A stretch of DNA of 64,000 nucleotides from assembly GCF_002019735.1 (NCBI RefSeq), contig NZ_KV917378.1:2320869-2384868 (forward strand), given 5' to 3'. The position numbers were made by a program, and so were the translations under genes. Below are positions 8,246 to 16,537 of the stretch, piece by piece. The notes beneath the pieces are model-generated. The model had not been told where the DNA came from. It worked only from the letters and a program-made list of their open reading frames with translations, and made no database searches. Numbering within the stretch: position 1 is the first letter of the stretch; the number at the start of each line of letters is the position of its first letter. The stretch is from Salipaludibacillus agaradhaerens. GTDB lineage: Bacteria; Bacillota; Bacilli; Bacillales; Salisediminibacteriaceae.

Positions 8246-8403
8246 TTATAGAACGAACTTTCAATCAGTGGGGATTTGCGCTCTTCCACACTGATTAGTA
8301 GTTGTGGCAATCAAGACATTAGCGACCGTTAACTCTCGTCTAAATAGATTTAGCTTTTCACTTTATGTTAGCAGGGTTTTACGAACGCTTATCTGTGATA
8401 AAG
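8246..8403 (+). repeat. 157-bp dispersed two-hairpin repeat, copy 1
   Basis: Full-length copy. It starts near GAACGAACTTTCAATCAG, has a first stem with CAGTGGGG and CACTGATT, a conserved middle (CAAGACATTAGCG), a second stem, and ends GCTTATCTGTGATAAA. The rest of the 8.07-8.56 kb gap shows no gene. Confidence 0.75.
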
Positions 8404-8558
8404 TTCGTGCTCTCTCTCTATTGACTCTTTTTCTGTCCCAGTCGTATCGACATCCAATTCAATCTTATACACCCTCTTGAATGCTAACAAAATTAGTGTG
8501 TGTCCCTCCCTTATGTAATACGTATTAACACGGTTAAATTGGGCGCCATTCATATTTT

Positions 8559-9671
8559 TTAATAGTTTTCATTATGTATCGTTTCCTGATTGATCCCTCT
8601 CAGTTTAGCAACTACAAGGTACAACACTGGAATTAATACGACAATCCATGCATAGCCAACCCAGCTTTCGAGCAAAAAGTGGTACACCTCTGACGCATTC
8701 TCACTCATATGCATACTGAATCCAAAAAGAAAAAAGCCTATTGCAGGAACAAGCACGCGGTAATCTCTTAATCCACATACTTTTGCAGCAACGAGGGTAG
8801 CACTATAAAAACATATACACACTTTAATAACAACAGCATAAAACCATAGCGATATAAAAAACGGATCAACATTCTCTAAAAAATCAGCCACACTAATAGA
8901 TCTCAGAAGTTCGTGTCCTGAATAAGTCATTTCCGCTGAAAGATACGGTCCAAATCGCATAATAATGTTTATTGTAAAAGGTAGAAAGACGAAAGTCGTC
9001 AAAAGCGAACCGACAAAAACACTTTTAATCGTTTTTTGCTGGCGGGCTAACGCATGATAAAAGAATACAATAACGACCATGTCTGCATACCACGGCGTTG
9101 TATACATGGCAGATTGTAATAAAACAGGTTTTATGACATGCGTTACAAATGCGATAGACATATCAAAATTTAGATCTTTCCCTAGTAAAAAGGGGATGAT
9201 TAATGAACTGAAAATGGTAAACAGAAAGAATACTTGTGCAAAACGGAAAATCGGTTCTATTCCAGCTCGAACCGCCACTACAATTATGAACGTTATTAAA
9301 AATGCTATCATGGCATTTGGCGTACCCGGCAAGAAGGTTTGCACAATAAAATCGTTAAACTGTCTGACATAAAAGGCTGCTAAATGGAAGAAAAAAAAGC
9401 CTAAATACGCCATAAAAAGATAGTGCAAACACTTCCCGAGAACGAGATGCCCATCATCAATAAATGACGTGCTAGGCAATGAACGACATAAAATCACAGC
9501 TGCCCACACGATCACTCCCCCTATAACATTAGCCAACAACATCCCCGCCCCAGCGGCATAACTTCCCTTTTCTATTAATGGACTCATGAGAAAACCGTGG
9601 CTTCCAAACACAAAAAAGAACATCCCCATCATCAACTGTGTCTGTGAAATTCTCTCCAAATGACGCGTCAT
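8559..9671 (-). CDS. Spore germination receptor B subunit (GerAB family)
   Basis: A 370-residue integral membrane protein with about ten predicted segments, of the GerAB/YndE group within the APC transporter superfamily. It starts in the usual way for the family (RISQTQLMMGMFFFVFGSHG). B subunits sit in the spore inner membrane and take part in germinant recognition. I chose the ATG whose first bases overlap the stop of the D gene (ATGA), since an ATG four codons earlier has no ribosome site. It is the last gene of the A-C-D-B operon. Confidence 0.9.
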   Translation of the reverse strand: MTRHLERISQTQLMMGMFFFVFGSHGFLMSPLIEKGSYAAGAGMLLANVIGGVIVWAAVILCRSLPSTSFIDDGHLVLGKCLHYLFMAYLGFFFFHLAAFYVRQFNDFIVQTFLPGTPNAMIAFLITFIIVVAVRAGIEPIFRFAQVFFLFTIFSSLIIPFLLGKDLNFDMSIAFVTHVIKPVLLQSAMYTTPWYADMVVIVFFYHALARQQKTIKSVFVGSLLTTFVFLPFTINIIMRFGPYLSAEMTYSGHELLRSISVADFLENVDPFFISLWFYAVVIKVCICFYSATLVAAKVCGLRDYRVLVPAIGFFLFGFSMHMSENASEVYHFLLESWVGYAWIVVLIPVLYLVVAKLRGINQETIHNENY

Positions 9672-9907
9672 ATCGTGAGCCATTCCAATGCGATGATATA
9701 TTGAATGGGACGGAATATATCATGAATCACGAGGTTAGGTGTCGTAACAGCGGAAATGTCATACAACATAACCCATGCTGCATAGCCAACTGACATGACA
9801 TAAATGCCAAGTGACAAAATGTATGTCCGTCTATCCATCCGACGCTTTTTCAGATAACGCCATTCGTAAATCATCACGAAGGCACTCACTAGCAGCAATA
9901 CGATCAC
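9668..9907 (-). CDS. Small germination receptor D subunit (two membrane segments)
   Basis: About 79 residues with two predicted membrane helices (IVLLLVSAFVMIYEW and YILSLGIYVMSVGYAAWVML) joined by a basic loop (RYLKKRRMDRR). Small two-helix D proteins of 70-80 residues are known companions of GerA-type receptors. The GTG start is chosen for its spacing from GAGAGG. It lies between the C and B genes and overlaps the B gene, which strengthens the call. Confidence 0.75.
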   Translation of the reverse strand: MIVLLLVSAFVMIYEWRYLKKRRMDRRTYILSLGIYVMSVGYAAWVMLYDISAVTTPNLVIHDIFRPIQYIIALEWLTI

Positions 9908-9923
9908 TTCGCTCACCTCTCAT

Positions 9924-11102
9924 TTAAATCTCAATTTCCTCTTTTGCCCACGGTGGATTTTTCACTGAACCTGGTCTGTTAATTTTGATCGTGACGTCAC
10001 AATCTAACATAACGTCACTATATTTCTCATGCCATTGTGGCCTAACCTCTTCCCAATAGTCAGGATAATACCATTCTATATATTGTCCGATATTAAAAAC
10101 ATCTGCTTGATGGACTTGGGTTTCTTTGAATGCGCCTTCAATTCTTTCTTTTATTGCAGCTGCAAATTGTTTTTCAAGTTTATGAAGAAGAGACGGCACT
10201 GTAACATCAATATCAGAATCGACTGCTAATAGATCATCATCTACTTCAATGGTCAGTTCAAATAGAACATTTCCATCTTTTATCTGGGGTTTCTTTTTTA
10301 TGTCCGCATATAGGACAATGATACTCACCGGTTTTCCATCCGTGAACGAGTCTATTGTTATCACTGCATCCTCTGTTCGGCGTTCAAACCACATAGCACC
10401 ACGCATAAGTGGCACTGATAGCTCACCTACCATTCTACCTTCATGAAAAAGAGCAGCCCCTCCAGTTCCTACCCATGTACTTTTCTCTCCCCCTTCACTT
10501 ATCATCGGTTTTTCCCCTATCGTTAGAAGAGGAGCTAGCGTATTACCGCCATAATGATACGCCCTCATAAAATCTTTTACCTTCACATCAAGGGTCACTT
10601 CATGATTCACAAATTCATGGATCACCTCGGATGGCAGTCTCTCAAAGACCGGTGTTAAACTTGCAATGTCAGCTGCTTTATCTGACGTAATAAACACGGA
10701 TGCCGTTAAGTGGAAATCTGGTTGGCGCGTGAAAAACTCAAGCGATTCATACACCCCATTTTCAGCAAATTCGCTACTAAAGACAATGACTCGTGTATGC
10801 CCCCAAGTAATTATTCGAGGTAAATCTGCTTGGATTTTTCGATAGGCTGTAGGAATATTTTCTGCTGTTTTTGTCACAGTAGCATATAAATCCCCACCAT
10901 CAGCGGTTCCTCCGATGTCTCCAGGAATCATCCGTGTCGTTAACGGAAATCCAAGGGTAAGCTCTACAAGACCCTCTTCTGTTATATCCAAGTAGACAGC
11001 TGTCACTAAAGCATTATCATTAATTTCTATTAGTGACCAGCACCCTGGCATGATCAGAATTAAAACTATTAAAACTGTCCCTCGCCATTGTTTTTTCATC
11101 AT
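9924..11102 (-). CDS. Spore germination lipoprotein C subunit (GerAC family)
   Basis: A 392-residue protein with a lipoprotein signal (basic MMKKQWRG, hydrophobic core, lipobox MPGC) followed by the GerAC fold, recognisable by LVTAVYLDI near the start and TKTAENIPTAYRKIQADLPR. The modified Cys would anchor it to the outer face of the spore inner membrane. Its ATG overlaps the stop of the A subunit gene. Confidence 0.9.
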   Translation of the reverse strand: MMKKQWRGTVLIVLILIMPGCWSLIEINDNALVTAVYLDITEEGLVELTLGFPLTTRMIPGDIGGTADGGDLYATVTKTAENIPTAYRKIQADLPRIITWGHTRVIVFSSEFAENGVYESLEFFTRQPDFHLTASVFITSDKAADIASLTPVFERLPSEVIHEFVNHEVTLDVKVKDFMRAYHYGGNTLAPLLTIGEKPMISEGGEKSTWVGTGGAALFHEGRMVGELSVPLMRGAMWFERRTEDAVITIDSFTDGKPVSIIVLYADIKKKPQIKDGNVLFELTIEVDDDLLAVDSDIDVTVPSLLHKLEKQFAAAIKERIEGAFKETQVHQADVFNIGQYIEWYYPDYWEEVRPQWHEKYSDVMLDCDVTIKINRPGSVKNPPWAKEEIEI

Positions 11103-12592
11103 GGTTTTTCTTCCTTGAGTTTGTGAGTGCCTGTTAAATCTTCTGTTCTGGCTTTGTTATGAGCAGTACCAAACAGGCTTGGTCGATTTTTCATCATTGT
11201 CCAAGGGACACGCACAAAAACATCCTTCCATTCAGACCAATTTAACGGCGTGAGATAAGGGGTACCGAGCGAACGTAACGTACATAAGTGAAGAATAATA
11301 AGAACGAAACAGATCATGATCCCGAAAACACCAAATACACTGGCCATAACAAGAACAGGAAAGCGAAGGAGACGAATTGAAGTACCTAAATTATTATGTG
11401 GGACCACATAAGAAGTGATTCCCGTCAATGACACAACGATGACCATAGGCGCTGAGACAATCCCTGCTTGAACAGCAGCCGTCCCGATTACGAGGGCACC
11501 AAGAATAGAAATGGCTTGTCCTAACGGTTTCGGAATACGAACACTCGCTTCCCGCAACACTTCAAAGGTCAGTTCCATCATCAACGCTTCCAATAATGCT
11601 GGAAATGGGACGATGTCTCTTGCTGCTGCAATGGTTAACATCAAGTTTGTGGGAAGCACCTCTGCATGAAACGTTGTAATCGCTACATATAATGAGGGAA
11701 GTGTTAGAGATAGTAGAATGGAAAAGAAACGAATCCACCTTACCCATGTGCCAACCATTGCTCGTTGATAATAATCTTCAGCTGCTTGCATTAACATAAA
11801 AAATGTGACGGGCGCTATCAAACAAACGGGTGACCCATCTAACAAAATGGCGATTCGACCTTCCAATAACGATGCCGCTGCGACATCCGGTCGCTCAGTA
11901 TTCTCTAGCTGTGGAAACGGTGACATTGGTTCATCTTCCAGAAAAGCTTCTAAGTAACCTGAATCTAGTACACCGTCCAACTCAATCTTTCCTAGTCTTT
12001 CTTTCACTTCATGAACCAATTGTGCCTCACATACTCCGTTAATATATAGAACAGAAGCTTTTGTGTGAGTTAATTCTCCAAAACGCAACATTTCAACTGT
12101 TAACTTTTCACTTTTAATCTTCCGACGAAGTAAGCTTATATTTGTTTTTAAATCTTCTACAAAAGCTTCCTTAGGCCCACGTATGACGTTTTCATTGGTC
12201 GATTCATTCACTTGGCGCATCTCATATTTGCCTAATGGAAATGACGCCATCGTCACTTCTTGATCCATCAGTAACAAAACGGAGCCGTCCAATAATTCTT
12301 GCAAAGCGTTTCCGATGTCATGACAAATACGATAGCCAGCAACTGCAAGGTGCTTTTTCAAAAATACATTTTCAAGTAAGTCATGAAAGGATTGCTTTCG
12401 CTCATGACTTCTTATCAATGGTTCCAACACATACCGTTGAACACCTTCACGACTTACGATCCCTTCAATGTATACTAATGCACACGGTTGGCCGCTCCAG
12501 GTTGTAAAACAGTGATATACCACATCTGTCGACTTACCAAGCTGCTCTTGAATAAGCGCTAATTTCTCATGCAATATAACCTTGTGGGTCAT
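11099..12592 (-). CDS. Spore germination receptor A subunit (GerAA family)
   Basis: A 497-residue protein with a soluble N-terminal half of about 240 residues and a C-terminal membrane domain, the normal GerAA arrangement. Recognisable family segments include LLEGRIAILLDGSPVCLIAP, FPALLEALMMELTFEVLREA and IPKPLGQAISILGALVIG. It is the first gene of the operon; AGGTGAG lies before the ATG. The germinant cannot be deduced from sequence. Confidence 0.93.
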   Translation of the reverse strand: MTHKVILHEKLALIQEQLGKSTDVVYHCFTTWSGQPCALVYIEGIVSREGVQRYVLEPLIRSHERKQSFHDLLENVFLKKHLAVAGYRICHDIGNALQELLDGSVLLLMDQEVTMASFPLGKYEMRQVNESTNENVIRGPKEAFVEDLKTNISLLRRKIKSEKLTVEMLRFGELTHTKASVLYINGVCEAQLVHEVKERLGKIELDGVLDSGYLEAFLEDEPMSPFPQLENTERPDVAAASLLEGRIAILLDGSPVCLIAPVTFFMLMQAAEDYYQRAMVGTWVRWIRFFSILLSLTLPSLYVAITTFHAEVLPTNLMLTIAAARDIVPFPALLEALMMELTFEVLREASVRIPKPLGQAISILGALVIGTAAVQAGIVSAPMVIVVSLTGITSYVVPHNNLGTSIRLLRFPVLVMASVFGVFGIMICFVLIILHLCTLRSLGTPYLTPLNWSEWKDVFVRVPWTMMKNRPSLFGTAHNKARTEDLTGTHKLKEEKP

Positions 12593-12626
12593 TTAGTTCT
12601 CACCTACCAGCCTCCTAGTTGTTTTT

Positions 12627-12656
12627 CAGTATTTGTCCTTACAGGAAAATTATGCA
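12627..12656 (-). promoter_or_regulatory. Candidate sigma-G promoter of the ger operon
   Basis: On the minus strand, TGCATA (12651-12656), a 17-bp spacer and AATACTG (12627-12633). The sigma-G consensus is roughly TGAATA and CATACTA; ger operons are transcribed in the forespore by sigma-G. Position, just upstream of the A gene, fits. Confidence 0.55.
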
Positions 12657-12984
12657 TACCATTCTTTTAGAGCAGACCTATCGTTCACTTTAAGTGTGGC
12701 TAAACGATGTTTGAAATTTCAAAACCGAACTTCTTAGTATTTAAAGCCATAAAGATCCATATTCAATTAAAGGTGGCTTCGTGAGGGGATGAATGGGGCC
12801 GGATAAGTCTATCCTTAGTTGAAAAGACTGGCACTTCGCAAAGGAGAAGTCTCCTTATAGTATTTAAAGCTACGTGACAAGACGGTGAAAAAAGTACTGG
12901 TTCACGCCTTAGGGATCGTGAGGATCGGTTTTTATCATGTGGAGGATCAGGTTTAGAACCCACTCTGAGAAATAGACGGAATAA

Positions 12985-13190
12985 ATTCTCTTAAATAGTC
13001 ATTAATCATGGCAATAGCTTAAATAGACGGAGGGATTCCGCTAATGAGCCGTAAAATATGAGAAATGGGGCATTTTGCTTTAGATAATCGGAAAATTTCC
13101 TCTTATATTCTCCATAATGAGCTCATCCCTCCATATAACCGAAAAATCTCCGCTTATTTTACTTCCCCAATGACGCGATTATTGCCAAAA
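12985..13190. repeat. Degenerate intergenic dyad element
   Basis: The stretch contains repeated ATAGACGGA and matching segments in opposite orientation (GAGGGATTCCGCTAATGAG against CTCATCCCTCC; TAAGCGGAGA-type ends). It is not coding. It looks like a decayed hairpin-forming intergenic repeat unrelated to the 157-bp family. The rest of the gap between 12.66 and 12.98 kb shows nothing I can name. Confidence 0.4.
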
Positions 13191-13222
13191 CTTCTTATCT
13201 AAAGATAAAGAGGGGCAGGTTC

Positions 13223-13344
13223 TAAAACGAACTTCATTCTTCTCCCACTGATCGGGAGTTGGGTAGCGTCCGTTATCTCCAGCCTATATAGCCTAACTTA
13301 TCCTTCTGTCTTGATCCGGGAGATTTACGAACACGTTGATAAAA
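13223..13344 (+). repeat. 157-bp family repeat, partial copy 2
   Basis: Begins TAAAACGAACTTCATTC and ends GGAGATTTACGAACACGTTGATAAA. It lacks part of the first hairpin and is diverged in the middle. Confidence 0.6.
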
Positions 13345-13346
13345 TA

Positions 13347-13374
13347 CAAAAAGGCGAGATATACTCTCACCTTT
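13347..13374 (-). terminator. Terminator of the DsbA-like gene
   Basis: Minus strand AAAGGTGAGA, a short loop, TCTCGCCTT and then TTTTG. It is 30 bp after the stop codon of the gene at 13404. Confidence 0.7.
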
Positions 13375-13403
13375 AACCGTCACTGCTCATAATCATCATT
13401 TAG

Positions 13404-14138
13404 TTAGCAATCATCATCATTTTCGCCACAACTTTCACCGCTGCTAGGCCATTTTGCTCGTTCCGTTGTTTCGAGTAGGTGTTTGATTTCTTCGTAGTCC
13501 ATCATATCTTCAATTTTATAGCCATTCACGTAAATTGAAGGCACGACCTCAACGTCTAATCCACGCGTCACTTGCCTTGTTCGTCTGATAACATCATAAT
13601 CAAGCTCAATCTCTTCCCACTCATTCAAGTCAAATTCTGAAGCTAAGCTTTCAATATACGCTTCTGACCCCCAATGGGCGTCTTCAAATGTTTCATATAT
13701 TTTATGAGTGACATCAAAATATTGTTCAGGATAACGCTGTGCCACCTTCTCTGTAAATTCTGTCAGCGCCAGCGATTCTTTACTTAAAAATACTTGGGGC
13801 AAAATATAAAACTTTACATCTCCTGAATCAATATAATCGTCCTTCAACTGTCCATAAATCTCTTCTACCCATTCTTTACAATAAGGACAAGCATAATCTA
13901 ACACGAAAATGACCTCATTTTCTGCCTCTTCTTCCCCCAAAAAGAGTCGATCCTCTATTAAATCAGCCGTTTGATAAGCCGTTGGTTCAATATATTCTCC
14001 CTCTTCCTCCCCTAAAACTGGCTCATCCTGATCAGTTGCCGGCCAAAAGACGACGATAACAAAGCTTAGCACGATGAGTAGAACAGCAATCATACCTACA
14101 ATACTCGCAAACAGATGACTAACAAATGTATGTTTCAT
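13404..14138 (-). CDS. DsbA-family thiol-disulfide oxidoreductase (BdbD-like)
   Basis: A 244-residue protein with an N-terminal membrane anchor (IVGMIAVLLIVLSFVIVVFW), then an acidic linker and a thioredoxin-fold domain. The active site is CPYC in DYACPYCKEW, and the cis-proline loop is EVVPSIYVNG. These proteins oxidise or isomerise disulfides of exported proteins. The C-terminus carries an unusual acidic, Cys-containing tail (SCGENDDDC) with two further Cys residues. The ATG after GAGGTGATAATAGA is preferred to an upstream in-frame start. Monocistronic. Confidence 0.85.
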   Translation of the reverse strand: MKHTFVSHLFASIVGMIAVLLIVLSFVIVVFWPATDQDEPVLGEEEGEYIEPTAYQTADLIEDRLFLGEEEAENEVIFVLDYACPYCKEWVEEIYGQLKDDYIDSGDVKFYILPQVFLSKESLALTEFTEKVAQRYPEQYFDVTHKIYETFEDAHWGSEAYIESLASEFDLNEWEEIELDYDVIRRTRQVTRGLDVEVVPSIYVNGYKIEDMMDYEEIKHLLETTERAKWPSSGESCGENDDDC

Positions 14139-14256
14139 TCTATTATCACCTCGTTTTATTATCACAACTATCGATAGCATAGCTTATTAGCCTATTGTAT
14201 AGCCGCTACCTTTCTTACAATCTCATGACTGTTTAGAACAAATTTAAAGAATAATC

Positions 14257-14280
14257 TTTTTCCATAGTGATACGGAAAAA
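14257..14280. promoter_or_regulatory. Candidate LicR binding site
   Basis: Inverted repeat TTTTTCC, 10 bp, GGAAAAA just upstream of the licB promoter region. In B. subtilis the lic operon activator LicR acts on an inverted repeat immediately upstream of the -35 region, so position supports the call. Confidence 0.5.
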
Positions 14281-14293
14281 ACCTAGATTCAAA

Positions 14294-14307
14294 TGTAAGC
14301 GCTTTTA
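14294..14307 (+). promoter_or_regulatory. Catabolite-responsive element (cre) at licB
   Basis: TGTAAGCGCTTTTA matches the CcpA site consensus TGWNANCGNTNWCA at all but one position. It lies where the core promoter is expected, so CcpA would repress the PTS genes in glucose. Confidence 0.65.
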
Positions 14308-14363
14308 AAATAAAATAAAATGTATAAACATCTAAAACATTTTACTAGAGAGGGGTTTACTAA

Positions 14364-14669
14364 ATGAATATTTTGTTATGTTGTGCAGCCGGTATGTCAA
14401 CAAGTCTTCTAGTGAGCAGAATGGAAAAAGCCGCAAAAGAGCAAGGGAAAGACTACACCATATGGGCGGTGCCTGGCGAACAGGCACGAAAACAAATTGA
14501 CAAGGCTGATGTGTTGTTACTGGGACCCCAAGTGAGGTTTATGCTTAACGATATGGCTGAATTAGGAAAATCCAAAGGAGTACCCGTGGATGTTATTAAC
14601 ACCCTTCATTATGGTACAGCAGATGGTGCAGAAGTGTTAAAGCACGCAGAGTCAATGGCAGAAAAATAG
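14364..14669 (+). CDS. licB: PTS lactose/cellobiose-type EIIB component
   Basis: A 101-residue EIIB with the phosphocysteine loop [10 protein letters not shown] at its N-terminus (Cys7 accepts phosphate from EIIA). It belongs to the Lac family of PTS, whose Bacillus members take up cellobiose or lichenan oligosaccharides. It is the first gene of licB-licC-licA, 13 bp before licC. An inverted repeat and a cre lie upstream. Confidence 0.92.
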   Translation: MNILLCCAAGMSTSLLVSRMEKAAKEQGKDYTIWAVPGEQARKQIDKADVLLLGPQVRFMLNDMAELGKSKGVPVDVINTLHYGTADGAEVLKHAESMAEK

Positions 14670-14682
14670 GAGGGGATCACCG

Positions 14683-16023
14683 ATGAGTAACTTCACTACA
14701 CTATTAGAACGTAAGGTCATGCCGTTTGCAGGAAAGCTCGCTGCTCAAAGGCACCTCCAAGCTCTTAGAGACGGTATTATCCTTACAATGCCACTTATTA
14801 TTGTTGGCTCAGTATTTTTGATTTTAGCCAATTTACCTGTTCCTGGATATACAGACTTTATGGCAAACATATTTGGTGACGAATGGGCCACCAAACTTCA
14901 ATACCCCGTCGGTGTGACATTTGATATTATGGCGCTTATCGCAGGTTTCGGCGTCGCCTACCGGCTGGCAGAAAAGTATGAACTAGATGCCTTAACTTCT
15001 GGCGCCATTTCTTTAGCAGCTTTTTTATTGGCTACCCCTTATCAAGTGTCATTCATACCGAGCGGAGAATCGGAAGCCATCCTAGTGGATGGAGGGATTC
15101 CCCTAGCTTTAACTGGAAGTCAAGGACTGTTCATTGCTCTCATTATTGCAATGGTATCAACTGAAATTTACCGTTTTATTGTTAGTAAAAATTTAGTTAT
15201 TAGAATGCCCGACGGCGTACCGCCTGCTGTAACTAAATCATTTATAGCTCTCATCCCAGGGTTTGCCGTCATTACAACGATTTGGATCGCCAGAATTGTG
15301 ATTGAGATGACACCATTCGGTGATTTACACAATCTCGTTTTTCAGGTTGTTGGTGCCCCCCTCTCTCTCGTAGGAGGATCTCTTTTAGGCAGTCTGGTCG
15401 CTGTATTTATTATGATGTTTCTCTGGTCAGCAGGCATTCACGGCGCCAATATTGTAGGCGGTATTATGGCTCCAATTTGGTATGGCGCAATGGATGAAAA
15501 TAGACTCGCTTTTCAGGCTGGGGAAGAACTACCGAATATATTTACACAGCAATTTTTTGAAGTATTTATTAATCTCGGGGGAAGCGGCGCAACCTTGGGC
15601 CTTGTCTTAATGATGTTGTTTTGGGCTAAGAGTAAACAAATGAAGCAACTAGGTAAACTAGCAGCAGGACCAGCGGCCTTTAACATCAATGAACCGGTGA
15701 TTTTCGGAACGCCAGTAGTGCTAAACCCGATGCTCATCGTTCCCTTTATTTTGACCCCCTTAACATTAGTCGTCACAACGTATATAGGGATGTCCACTGG
15801 TTTAGTTGCTAAGCCAGCCGGGATTGCTGTTCCGTGGACGATGCCACCCATTATTTCTGGTTATCTCGCTACAGGGGGGAGTATTTCAGGTTCTATTATG
15901 CAGATTATTAATATTAGCATCGGTTTAATTATTTACTTTGGTTTTTTCAGACTATGGGATAGACAAAAATTTGCGGAAGAAACAACATCCAGCAGTAAAA
16001 CTTCGAATAAAAGCCATGGATAA
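14683..16023 (+). CDS. licC: PTS lactose/cellobiose-type EIIC permease
   Basis: A 446-residue membrane protein with about ten segments. Family landmarks are RDGIILTMPLIIVGSVFLIL near the start and the substrate-site region FNINEPVIFGTPVVLNP. EIIC forms the sugar channel and phosphorylation site for transport. The ribosome site AGGAGGGGAT precedes the ATG. There is no 6-phospho-beta-glucosidase (LicH) gene next to it in this window. Confidence 0.92.
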   Translation: MSNFTTLLERKVMPFAGKLAAQRHLQALRDGIILTMPLIIVGSVFLILANLPVPGYTDFMANIFGDEWATKLQYPVGVTFDIMALIAGFGVAYRLAEKYELDALTSGAISLAAFLLATPYQVSFIPSGESEAILVDGGIPLALTGSQGLFIALIIAMVSTEIYRFIVSKNLVIRMPDGVPPAVTKSFIALIPGFAVITTIWIARIVIEMTPFGDLHNLVFQVVGAPLSLVGGSLLGSLVAVFIMMFLWSAGIHGANIVGGIMAPIWYGAMDENRLAFQAGEELPNIFTQQFFEVFINLGGSGATLGLVLMMLFWAKSKQMKQLGKLAAGPAAFNINEPVIFGTPVVLNPMLIVPFILTPLTLVVTTYIGMSTGLVAKPAGIAVPWTMPPIISGYLATGGSISGSIMQIINISIGLIIYFGFFRLWDRQKFAEETTSSSKTSNKSHG

Positions 16024-16061
16024 CATAATTAAAGTCACGCGAATAGAAAAGGAGTAACCAT

Positions 16062-16400
16062 ATGGAAAATTTAGAGTCTACTATTTTTCAACTTATCCTT
16101 CACGGCGGTGACGGAAAAAGTCTTGCCATGGAGGCTCTGGCTGAAGCTAGAAAAGGGGACATCCCCTCTGCCAAAGAAAAAATTGATGCATGTGTTGACG
16201 CCTTGAATGAAGCCCACCATATTCAGACGTCACTCATCCAAAAAGAAACTAGCGGCAACCTAACAGTGATCTCACTTCTTATGGTTCACGCACAAGATCA
16301 CTTGATGAATGCCATAACAGTCAAAGATATGGCAATAGAAATGATAGAGATTTATGATAAAATGAATCAAATCTCTCATTACCAACACGATAATCAATAG
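16062..16400 (+). CDS. licA: PTS lactose/cellobiose-type EIIA component
   Basis: A 112-residue helical EIIA of the Lac family. His76 in VHAQDHLMNA is the expected phosphoacceptor; the helix motif GGDGKSLAMEALAEA is typical. It passes phosphate from HPr to EIIB. It closes the licBCA group. Confidence 0.92.
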   Translation: MENLESTIFQLILHGGDGKSLAMEALAEARKGDIPSAKEKIDACVDALNEAHHIQTSLIQKETSGNLTVISLLMVHAQDHLMNAITVKDMAIEMIEIYDKMNQISHYQHDNQ

Positions 16401-16457
16401 CCTGTTTAGTATTGATATTTTTTGAGGAAGGTAACTCTTTCACATGACTAACCCTCT

Positions 16458-16482
16458 CCCACTTAAACTACTAATAAGTGGG
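16458..16482 (+). other. Stem-loop between licA and licR
   Basis: CCCACTTA, 9 bases, TAAGTGGG. There is no T-run after it, so it may be an mRNA processing or stabilising hairpin rather than a terminator. Confidence 0.45.
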
Positions 16483-16537
16483 ATGATTACCTTTCCGCCA
16501 TCACACGTAATTTCGCACACCAAAGAGGGGAGGAGAC

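Noticed and set aside
12763-12963. 66-codon minus-strand frame upstream of the ger operon
   Set aside because: No ribosome site or recognisable sequence; it lies in the degenerate repeat-rich gap.
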